64,000 bases of DNA, from positions 62,001-126,000 of the forward strand of contig JAYXKI010000020.1 of NCBI GenBank assembly GCA_037892935.1. Direction: 5' to 3'. The number at the start of each line of letters is the position of its first letter. The stretch's first letter is position 1. Under the pieces are notes generated by a model. That model was not told the DNA's origin and made no database searches. It was given only the letters and a program-made list of their open reading frames with translations. Source of the stretch: Phlebopus portentosus. Lineage: Eukaryota; Basidiomycota; Agaricomycetes; Boletales; Boletinellaceae. Both the position numbers and the translations under genes were made by a program. Shown here one piece after another: positions 24,042 through 33,799 of the stretch.

Positions 24042-24453
24042 GGGTATATTCAGATCATGGCAGCACTAGTAGAGTAGAAGTTATGAGATGCGAGCGAGCG
24101 AGAGTGGACGTTGCACGGTCAAAGTGATCGACATTGCCTGATTAGTAAAAGCCGATCATCCAAATTTTTTTTTTTTTTTTAGTTCACAACAAAACTCTGA
24201 AGTACAGAATCTATCGCAGCGGAAGGTGTTGGTCAAACATGGTGCGCGCAGACTATACGTCGTAAATGTCCGGGGGATGTAAAAACAACATTAGTGCTAC
24301 TAAAAAGAATAACCATCCGTGAACGAATGAAACCGAATCCCAACATTGGTATACAGTATATGTACGTGAATTCCGAAGTGTCATTAAATGCAAGATAAGA
24401 GAAGAATGCAAAATGAGTGGTAACGTTCAAAGGCTGGGGAAAGCAATTTTGAT
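24042..24453. other. Intergenic with poly-T tract
   Basis: This lies between the start of the F-box-like gene and the end of the GMC gene. A run of about 18 T occurs near 24163-24180. No gene is seen. Confidence 0.5.
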
Positions 24454-26986
24454 TTATGCATCGTCGAGGATGAGGTCTGCTGCTCTCTGGGAGGTAGCGT
24501 ATAGTGCACTCATGGAATGAGTAGTCAGTTGGAAAGGCAGGATGCCGGCGTCCACGACGCGCAGGCGCTTCGTTCCGTACACCCTACATTTCATATAGAT
24601 TATCAGAATGTTGTACTACTACTACTCAGAGATTAACGGACTCACCTCAGGTGCGAATCAACAACACCACCCCATTCTCTGGGTAACATACTGGTACTCC
24701 CTATCCAGTGGCTTGCACCATACGAGGTCTGTCTGTACCAATCCAGATACTGTGCATCTGTGGCATTAGGCCCGACATCACTCGGATCCAGATAGGCATC
24801 AGCTACGTATTGCTGGAACGGTGCACTCGTGAAGGCGTCTCGTGATTTGCGAGCAACAGCAACAGCAACCTTCTGGTCAAATGAGTCCGAAAGGAGGCGA
24901 GGAGTAATGACTGGAGTCGCAAAAGGATTGGAGGTGTTGATATGAATGTATCCCCGCGATAACGGCATCAACGGCCAGAAGACGGCCGTGAAGACGGAAG
25001 GATAGCTCTCGCCGACGAATTCTACAACCGGGACTACACAAGATCTTAGACGCTGACTGATGGCAACAACGGACAAGACGTACGCTTGTTGGACACAATA
25101 AGATTCGTAGCGGCCGCTATAACAGCACGAGCACCGGCCGCATTCACCGCAGCACCAGCTTTCACAAGAGCATTCGCGCGGGAATTGAGGTCTCGTAGAA
25201 GATCATTAGATATCTGCCAACTGTCTACATAGGCCATCAGCGTTATTGACATACTCGGAAAGAACACAGACGGAACTCACTACTTGTACCAAAGAGTTGA
25301 TCAGTGTTCGCTAGCGAGATGATGGGAGCGAAGAGGTTACGACCATCGACGATACTAGTGTCGTTCTGGAAAGAATCAGCGACGAGAGCAGAAGTTCCCG
25401 TTCCTGGCTGGTCCTACACGCAGTCGGAGATACTTTAGCCATCGATACACCAGGCCTTAAGGAAATGCGCTCCTCACATTCAAGTTACGACCAACTCCAG
25501 GAAGGTCTACAAGCGTCTTCACACCCGCCTTGTTTAGAATACTAAACGATCCGTTGTGCATAAGTTGCTAGATTCACGCAGATAACTTATAACTCACGAA
25601 GAGCTGCCTATTCCTGAACGCTCAAGGATAGGTGCAGTGGCAAGAGAACCCGCCGCAAGAATGATTTCTTTGCTTGCGTACGCCTCAAACAAGACTCCGT
25701 CACTGGCATTCCCAAACTGGACGCCACTAGCGGTCAAGTCCCTGTCGCTCTTGAATAATACCTTCGCAACAGCATGTTCGGCAAGGACCGTCAGTGTGTC
25801 CCGTTGCTGGCCGGACGCATACAAGAGGCCGTAAGCTGCAGAGGAGCGCGTGTTCTTCTGAGTCTCGGGATTGTACCAGATCGTCCAAGATGTAGAAGCA
25901 GAGACGGTGGACGTGCGACTACTCAAGTCGTTTCCGACAGTGAGTCCGGGAAAAATGATTGGGACGGCTTTTTTATAGAGCTTTTGGGCTTGCGGGATGC
26001 GCATTGGAGTCTATTTGAACCCTCATTGGTCAGTGATCTAAAAACGAAAGGAGAGGGGGGGGGGGGGATGCGTACAGGGAATGATACGTTGACCGGTCCG
26101 TTGTATCCATGCACCGAGGGGTCGTATGCTGCGCCTTGGGAGATTTGTACCTCGTCTGGCGGAGTGAAACGTTCTATTGCGTCAATATACTGCAACGCAA
26201 CTTAGCTCGGGACGAATGCTCAATGATCAAGATTACTGACGGGTTCCAGAGTGTCCCAGTTCCATCCAGGATTGCCAAGTGCTTGTAGGGTATCCAATTC
26301 GGCCTTAGTGGGTCGAAACCATACCTAATAAAAACCATGAGATCGATAGTTGCGTGGACTTGTAGTTAGAAGCCGGAGATTGACCATTCCGTTGACTAAA
26401 GTACATGGACGCAGTCAGAATTGAATTAGCCACATGAGATAATGATATTATACTTACTTGAGGTAGAACCTCCGATGCATGCCTGCCGTCCGAAGCGAAC
26501 GAGCCATTAGCAACAAGCGATGCGCGATCAATATCATCACCTACACCACTATCAATCGACCAGGAGAGTTGACTACCCGACTCGTCAAAAGCTGGGTATT
26601 GCCAGTTACAATATCCATTCTTTGCGAGAGGTCAGATAGTTAGAGGTTAAATGACGAATTCCTCCCAAGAGTCGTGTCACGTACGAGGTTGCCTCGCTCC
26701 TCCGCGTTCAAGACGGCCGGGACGTCTTGCGCGTCGGGACCAGCTTCTATTATGAGTACCGAATATCCCTCACCACTCAACTAATTCGGGGATAAGTGAA
26801 TAGGCCTTCAATGCGCTCTCGAATGAACAGAATAAGATGGCGAACCTTGTTTGCGACCGTGATACCAGAAAGCCCACCACCAACAATGATATAGTCGAAA
26901 GTCTGATTCACCGCTACAGAACGGTCCGTGGTGATAGTCGTTGCAGCCGCCACGCCGGCGAGTGCAAGTAGACTTATTGACAGCAT
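24454..26986 (-). CDS. Secreted GMC oxidoreductase (AA3-type), many exons
   Basis: The protein begins with a signal peptide (MLSISLLALAGVAAA) and the FAD-binding motif IVGGGLSGITVANK. Later exons give IIEAGPDAQD, NGMVWFRPTKAE, LAAGSLATAPILERSGIG and LVDLPGVGRNLN. The C-terminal flavin-dependent domain has the two catalytic positions, His in SHWIGSTSMLPREWGG and His in LTTHSMSALYATSQRAADL. About ten short introns separate the exons, and those I checked join in phase. The family oxidises alcohols or sugars and makes hydrogen peroxide outside the cell, so this is probably an aryl-alcohol-oxidase- or glucose-oxidase-like enzyme aiding lignocellulose decay. The exact substrate cannot be read from sequence. 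One intron contains a 14-base C run (on the gene strand). Confidence 0.85.
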
Positions 26987-27362
26987 CCCCGAAACGACAG
27001 CCGCGACGGTGAGTGGGCTGAGGAGTGAGAAGGGGAAAGAATGACGGGAATTAGTCAGGGAAATGAGCAGAAAGTCCGCTTAAAACTCGGTCGGGAGGAA
27101 GAAACGAGTGGTATAAATTGATTTCATGACAGAAACCAGGGACGGGTGTTCCTGATAGCATGAGGAGGTCATGTAATGTAATATTAGTGAGGGCGCACTC
27201 GGACGACACAGATCAGAAGGAAGGGACATAGATTGGTGGAAATTACTGAAAGAAACCAGGAACCTCCAAGAATATTGCCTTGCCTTGAATACTTAGACTC
27301 TACAGTAGAGTGCGATCAGAACGAAAAACGTGACCGAGAAAGATCTTCCGGCGCACCGGCAA
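26987..27362. other. Intergenic, promoter of GMC gene
   Basis: This is the upstream region of the GMC oxidoreductase, bounded on the right by the terminal repeat of a mobile element. No other gene is seen. Confidence 0.4.
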
Positions 27363-28050
27363 CTGAAAGGCACCGAGATAACTCAGGACCCCCGGCAATG
27401 CTGATTGATGCCTGATCCAGATTTCGAAATTTATATGCGGATTTTTCCGGGCGCTTCGCGCCCTTTTTATCCGGAAAACCTCAGGCATGACCTCCTAGAG
27501 CATCGATTTTGTCCGGATTTCGGCAGAGGCATCTAAAAAGGGTGTTTTTTTTTTTCAGATTTTGATAGGCGTAAAATTTTGACTATACAGCTCTAGTATT
27601 ACCCCTTATCATTTAGAAAAATGTATACTAAAGGAATGAATTGGATTACAACTACATTACAAAAAGAATATATTACTCTCGAACTACTCTGCCTTAAGAC
27701 GGCAATCCATTCTCAGGCACTACACATAGCACGGTCAGGTGACGCCCTGTTGTTATCCGGATTTGTACAGGCCTCTTGGACCAAGACCTCCTCATATCCG
27801 GAAATTCCCTCAGGGCTGTGATCAATCTCGGGTCGAAATTATCCGGAAAACCTCAGGCTTCAGGCTCAAAATTTGCGAATTTTTATCCGGATTCCGGTCA
27901 GGCATCAATCAGTATTGCCGGGGGTCCTGATAACTCCTGAGATGCATGTGGAAATTTAAAATGTCATGATGTGTCTCGCCACGTGAGAGATTTTAAGTTT
28001 CCATTTTAGGATCTTCCTGGCCCCGAGTACCCTCAGAAGATACAGTATAC
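27363..28050 (+). repeat. Left TIR of large element, split by insertion
   Basis: The TIR begins CTGAAAGGCACCGAG, is interrupted at 27384-27936 by the nested element and one target copy, and resumes CTCCTGAGATGCAT, then TTTAAAAT and GATCTTCCTGGCCCCGAG. The matching right arm lies at 29335-29445 in reverse. Confidence 0.75.
27384..27930. mobile_element. Nested 547-bp MITE-like element
   Basis: Its termini are CAGGACCCCCGGCAATGCTG on the left and the complement of CAGTATTGCCGGGGGTCCTG on the right. They continue inwards as TGATTGATGCCTGA with further imperfect pairing. It is flanked by the perfect 6-bp duplication ATAACT (27378-27383 and 27931-27936). There is no coding capacity. It lies inside the left TIR of the larger element, so it inserted later. 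The CAGG ends recall hAT-like elements, but those usually make 8-bp duplications, so the family is left open. Confidence 0.8.
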
Positions 28051-28104
28051 TAGATTATGTTGTATCAATTCGTCGTGATATTTCACTCGTACATTGTCTC
28101 TTCA

Positions 28105-29045
28105 ACTATCAGTAAGTCAAATCCTGCGTTCGCGGACAGAATACGACTGGCTCGCGATCCGAAGCACCCCGTGGCGGCAGTGTTGCCCCTTTGCAAAGGA
28201 AGGTGGTGTCCGAAGCTGATTCCTGAATCCCAACCCGACGAAGCCGGGGCTTCAGAGCGACCCGAGGTCCCAAACCGGGGCCATGGCGGTTATGGACACG
28301 TTCAACCACATATTCGGAAGGTGCATCTAAAGCTGGCCCCGCAATATAAAAGGTCGAAGAGGGATGAGGATGAAGAAGCACAACCGGATAAATGTCCCTT
28401 CATTGCCAAGGTTCTTAACGTTTTGAGAAAAAATCTCCGACGATGATCTTGCTTTACTCGAGCTATCAGAAGAATATGCGTGTCCACTGGATGATTCTTA
28501 CGGTTCTACCTGTTCTACCTCCTCCAGTGCATCCAAGTATTTCCACCGACAGTGGAGCCTTGCGCAGTGAGGACAATTTGACGTATAAATTGGGCGACGT
28601 CATGAAAGCGTCCGCAAACGAGGAAGGAGCTCAGGTCCATGTTATATCTGAGTTTGAACAGTTGCTCCAGGTAAGCAATCAGATATGTAATAAGAGACCG
28701 TGGTAAGAGACCGCTTACCACGTTAAGTCCAGTTCCATGTCTCTACATATATGGACAACGACATTCCTCAAGCTCTACAAAAGTCTGGTCGACCCGTCAA
28801 AGCTATTCACGCTCGTTTACAGTAAGGGCAAGGAGGGTCGGAAAACGTGCCGATTTTTCGGCATGTATTGCACCGGAGACCCAAACCTAGAACTTGACGA
28901 AGTTGGCGTGCCGAAGAGCATTGCCATGACTCTCACGTACCAAGAAAGAGGTTAATAGGAAGAGCGTCTTGATTGACGTGTGATTTAAGACTGTTTGACA
29001 GTGACTCCGTACAATATCGCGTGCTCGTGCGGAATGGAACGAGAG
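28105..29045 (+). pseudogene. RNA polymerase II largest-subunit (RPB1) fragment
   Basis: Four blocks match the N-terminal third of RPB1 in order. They are NPAFADRIRLARDPKH to GHVQP and DEDEE (28115-28390), [15 protein letters not shown] plus [14 protein letters not shown] (28425-28670), [20 protein letters not shown] (28733-28825), and [20 protein letters not shown] to VTPYNIA (28870-29045). Two GT-AG introns are retained in phase (28671-28732 and 28951-29001), so the copy came from genomic DNA and not mRNA. It is broken by a frameshift in an A run near 28430, scrambled codons near 28840-28870 and stops. The real host gene is not in this window. The piece cannot encode a polymerase subunit. 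Confidence 0.85.
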
Positions 29046-29189
29046 TATTAACTTCCGCAGACTGTAAACCACATACAAGTAAGGAGATCAACGTTAAAAA
29101 GTACGAAACGATGAGAGAAGCAACAAAGTAAATCACTCATTGCGCGCTGGTCGCGCAATGGTCACGCTCTGAGTGCTTCAAAATCTCGG

Positions 29190-29445
29190 TGCTTACGAGA
29201 TGCACCAATTAAATTTTACATCTCGGATCCAACGAGATTTAGCATCTCGCGGAGGATTTCTGGCTCCTTTTAAAGAGATTTTAAATTTTATCCCTAATGA
29301 GATGCTTAGCTAAATTTTATGTTTCCATGAGGCCGAGATTCAGTATCTTTTGAAGAATCTCGGGGCCAGGAAGATCACGTGCGAAACAAGTCATGAGATT
29401 TTAAATTATGCATCTCAGGAGTTATCTCGTCTCGGTGCTTTTCAG
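29190..29445 (-). repeat. Right TIR and subterminal repeats of large element
   Basis: The outer 110 bases are the inverse of the left arm. Further inside, the motifs ATCTCGG, GAGATTTTAAATT and CTCGGTGCTT recur several times in both orientations, as is common in the subterminal zone of TIR elements. Confidence 0.65.
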
Positions 29446-31240
29446 ATGCATCATTGCCCGTTGTGGCGGCCAACTATCTTCCCAAAAATGATGCGCCTGA
29501 TCGGCACTTGAATCGTCCACATGGTCGATCGACAACAAGAAAATTGAAAAATAAGAATAAAGGAAAACTTATGATGGGAACATCAGGATCACCATAGATC
29601 ACGAGCGAATACCGTCAGTTCGCGTCGATAGCGCTTGTAGGTAGCGCAACGTCACTGTGTCATTTGTAGAACACGCGGTACTTCTCACTTCGAGCAGTGA
29701 TTGATATCACTGAAAGGAATAACAAGACCCAGAGACACTCAGAGAACCTCGAGCATACTGAGAGGACGACTGAAGGTCACCAGGTGAGTCAGTATAAGTT
29801 AGTAAGTAATGTCGCGATGTCTGACCACCTTTCACGTACTTCTTCGGACGAGCGGGTACGAGTTGAAAAAAGAAAGACACGCCATCTTCCACATAGAATA
29901 GTTCACTTTAGACTGTTCGGAGTTGGCATTTTTTCGGGGAGCTGTCAGGAACTCGGTCTTAACTCGGATGGATGGACACATTCCGTTATCTCCTTCAATT
30001 AGCTTCAATAAACATGAACCATAAATTATCTAGAGTGAAATTTCAGATTCAGATCCTGAAAAAACAACGCAGGAAGGTCGTATTCTGTCCCGCTTACTCT
30101 CTATCAATCACTGTGAAGTTTAATACAATGATGAGTATTATTCCGACCACGGAGGTAGTAATCTTACTTCCATTCAGGTGCGTCATTACCTTCACAAATG
30201 AGCGTACCTGGTGGAATCCAACCGCTAGGCAGGCACGGAGTAAGGCACTTTGGAAGTTAGCAGGCGCTGGGTTGTTGGACGCTGCTATTGGTGATGTGCC
30301 TCGTAAGTAAGAGAGAAAAGGCTTTTCCACCTGGATATATTCGAATGTCGCAATCTATACCGGTATTTTGGTCAGGAATTATGGCAAAATCCGAGTCGTG
30401 TACATAGATCTAGAGGCGAGAAAGAACGCGAGAAAGAACGTTTGCGGGTTGACGCACGTGACCCCCATCTGATCCGGTACGACCAACCAACGTATAGACG
30501 CCACTGCCCTTGGGGGTCGGCAAATCCCAAGTTCAGCGCGTGCGCGTGATTTTCGTCGGAGCTTCAAAATATCGCTATAATAGGCAATTCATGTAGATCG
30601 CAGTTACAACAATTTTACTTTTGACCATGCATGTACTGTACTTCTCTTGCCAATACAACTCAAACCTGCAAATTATTTGGGTCCAAAATGAGTTTCTTTG
30701 CTCTTATTTCTCTTATTCTGCAAATTCTTGGGGAAATTCACATGCTTCTCTTGATCTGCAGTAGCTTCTGTCTGGTAGAATAATTAAACATCCTGCAACC
30801 ACATCATCAAAAATCTTGCTTTTTTTTACATATTCTTGCTATATCATGTCATAGGGACAGCTCTATGGAGCCAGAATTCTTGTTTATTGCCTCCAAGCTC
30901 AGATATTTATTTTATCTTCGTGAATTTTGCAAATTTTGAGAAATGGAGACCATAGGATTGAAGACATACATGCAAAAGTAAAATTTACAAGTTTTCTTAG
31001 CAATCTATGGCGTGTGGAAATTATGATGTTGAGTCAAAGATGGAGGACTTTTTGTTGTAAATTCTATTGAAACTCCGACGGCGGCAGATCCTGCCGGACT
31101 CGTGGGAACGCACGCAAGTCACTTGAGTGTTGCCGACCCCCACTGCCCTTTGCCAACTATTCCATTGGAATGACTTGCGTACCGTCACCCATCATCGTAA
31201 AGCATACCGCTCTGAAGGACCGAGATCCTTTCAATTGGCA
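29446..31240. other. Intergenic, partly AT-rich, no gene recognised
   Basis: The stretch at 30600-31060 is AT-rich with many short A and T runs. Open frames here (for example 29697-30002 and 29972-30310) have no recognisable domain. An undetected old repeat is possible. Confidence 0.4.
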
Positions 31241-33024
31241 ATGCAATTCAAACTCCTGGCTGTTGCACGATCGCTACCTAGAAGATTGCTGCGGCATCGG
31301 TGGAAGAGGAAATCGGCGCAGCAGGGCCAGTCCTTCTGGGATAATTTACCAGTTGAACTCTGGTACAGCATATTCAGCTTCCTCGACAGATCTGAACTTG
31401 CGGCGCTCTCAAGCACCTGCAGCTTCTTGCGGACATTAGCTACTCCTAAGCTCTTTTCGAGCCTTCGTTTACGAGTAGGTCACTATACGGTGTTCCATCT
31501 CGACGATAACGAAGAGGGGCATGCGAAGCTTGTGAAGAGATCGACTCCGGTACTTCGACGCTTGACTAAACCGGGAAAACTCGTGGGTGGGCAATATGTT
31601 CTTAATGACCTGGTACGAGGCCTGCGCATTGTAGCTGGCATGCGTCTCGAAAATAAAGAGAAGCGTACGTTTGTCCGATCTGAACGGTTCTCATCACATT
31701 ACTTACATCAGATTATAAGAGATCATTTTGCTTGCGTTGAGAAGACTTCCCAACCTTATCGTTTTTGACTGGATGGGCAGCAAGTTACCAGAAGACGTCG
31801 CTGCAACAGTTGCTTCTCGCCGTATCGAGACCTTGAGGGTTGCTAGGTTCGCCCTATTAGTATGTCCATGTAGAGCTGTGCTCATATCTTTAGAATAGCA
31901 TAGGAAATTCCGCTTTGCATGAGTTATGCGCACTGCAAGGACGACTTCACGCTATCGAACTAATAGACGCTTGCCTATCGTCGTGGAAATTAATCGGACC
32001 CTACGCGCGGGACATTTTCGAGGGGAAATACAATACAAATCCAGTGCAGGAACTTCTTGAACACAATGACGCGACCTTACAGAGGCTCTCGATATTTGCG
32101 CCTGATTTGCGTCAGAACAACACGAAACTGTTCGATTCCTTTCTCAAACTCACCGATAATATCGTCCGTCTCGCCATAAATGGCACGGGGGACCTGCCTG
32201 GCTTCGATCAGTTTCTTCGGCATTCTTCCTCGCTGCAATCACTGACTATCCTCGACGCAACGTCCCTTTCGTTCCTGCCACGTAACAGAAAAAGTTCTCT
32301 TCCCAGCCTCAAGGATTTGAAGCTGGGGATCAATACGTGCCCAGCCAGCACCGCAGGGCCAGACATGCAGGACCTCTCGCAGACCCTCCTCGCTTTTCTT
32401 CATGACCATTTAGACTTGCGTCGTTTCGATTTCTCGCTCTGGCCATTTATAGATCCCACCGGAGAAGAGCCCCTGGAAGAAAACCGTATCTGGTTCTCAA
32501 GCATCATCGAAGCGGTGTGCTCGCTGAAAAAGGCTTGCGCACTCGGAATTAGCTTCCCATCTCTGACAATCAATAGTATCCAGGAGTCATTGAACAATCT
32601 AAGCAAGCACGCACAATCGCTGGAAATATGCACAGCTTTGCGTCTGGAAGGTATATCGAGTGCATCGATAGATGCCGTGGCGACAAAGCTCCGCAGATGC
32701 ACGTTCATCGCGCTCTCCAGCATACGCCACTCCGGAACCTTCCGTTGGCTATCCGAAACTCCTGCAATCACTGTGGAAGATCTTATTCAGTATCATGGAT
32801 TACGCCATTTGGGTCAGGCGCTCCTGTATGACCGGATGTACGATATCTATCCGTCCGGATGCTCAGCTACGGAGGGCGTTGTTCTACAACCATGGAATAT
32901 TGACCGAGTTCGGTGGAGGACAGAAGCTGACTTCTACAACTTGGACGCTTATTGGCTGATGAGCTACCGGTTCATACGGAACATCGATGTGTTTATCCAT
33001 CCCCCTCCACCTGTTCAGAATTAG
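31241..33024 (+). CDS. F-box/LRR-like protein, intact, 564 aa
   Basis: Three exons (31241-31664, 31720-31859, 31894-33024) join in phase; the second intron is only 34 nt. The F-box is at residues about 31-75 (LPVELWYSIFSFLDRSELAA), followed by a leucine-rich helical domain with blocks such as LDLRRFDFSLWPF and SIIEAVCSLKKACALGISFP. These blocks are shared with the F-box gene at 1525 and with the copies at 43898, 49746 and 57815. The C-terminal family motif reads RTEADFYNLDAYWLMSYR. An upstream in-frame ATG exists at 31127, but the one at 31241 gives an N-terminus like that of the gene at 59577. The protein is a probable substrate adaptor of an SCF ubiquitin ligase; the target is unknown. Confidence 0.85.
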
Positions 33025-33799
33025 ATGACTGTACTTTTGCCGTAAGTCCTCGATACTTTACAGTCTTCTGTTAATACACCTTATCCTTGTGACCTCGTAT
33101 AGATCTTTAGATGACAAAGCTGCTTTGCTAGCAGAAAAAAAAGATGGAACCGAGTTCCGCTCATCATTGAGTGAAATCTGAGTAATCACCAAGGCGTGAA
33201 ATCTGGCGCCGAAGGGTTGGTAGATTGTAAGGCACGCCTGCGCGCTGGCGCCGTGTAAAAGCACTGTAGCGCGGGCGCGACGTAGTGTGAAGCTCCTGTG
33301 TGAGTGGGAGGTGGATGAGTGTCTCGGGATCTTGACCAGTGCGCTTTTAAGTCTTCGCAAAAGTAGTTCGACCAGGCGATTCCCCCTAATCTTTCATTCG
33401 CCTCCGTATTTACAATATGTACAATGTTGGTACTATCTAATACGATCTTCTATTGACACAAGAACAAGAAGTACTTTGAATAAGCCTACTGCATATTTCA
33501 CATCAACGAGGCAGTACAGTACAACTAAACTATTACAGTATACTTTATGAATCGAGTCGAATCTGCGTGATCAGCGGCTGTGCGCGTGAATTACGTAAGA
33601 CAAGCGTTTGGTCTAACACGTTGACGTGCTCATCTTTTCAATTTCAAAATTCAATTTGAGCGATTCTCCCATGTCGACCGTTTGGCCTCAACTCGATTAT
33701 CGATCATCATCTTCGCGGTTGCTTTTCAGCTCTAGCTAGTGTAACATAATATACGAAAGGAAAGCAGAGCTGTACTCAGCGCCCATTAAACCGAGGCCT
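33025..33799. other. Intergenic, no gene recognised
   Basis: This lies between the F-box gene and the Sel1-repeat gene. It has no recognisable coding or repeat feature. Confidence 0.4.

Larger units (their letters stand above)
27363..29445. mobile_element. TIR element with captured RPB1 fragment
   Basis: Terminal inverted repeats of about 110 bp start CTGAAA and read GCACCGAG then ATAACTCCTGAGATGCAT inwards. The left arm is 27363-27383 plus 27931-28050; the right arm is the complement of 29335-29445. Without a nested element the length is about 1530 bp. The interior (28105-29045) is a degenerate genomic piece of the RNA polymerase II largest-subunit gene, and no transposase is present. This is the layout of a non-autonomous Pack-type DNA transposon. 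I cannot see a target-site duplication at the ends (flanks GGCAA and ATGCA), so the exact termini and superfamily are uncertain. Confidence 0.7.

Noticed and set aside
28057..28446. The 129-codon frame as a real gene of the mobile element
   Set aside because: Its sequence is a degraded RPB1 segment with introns and a frameshift; it is cargo, not a transposase.
29697..30002. Resemblance of a short frame start (ITERN) to one at 27233
   Set aside because: Only about six residues match and the nucleotide similarity does not extend, so a repeat is not supported.
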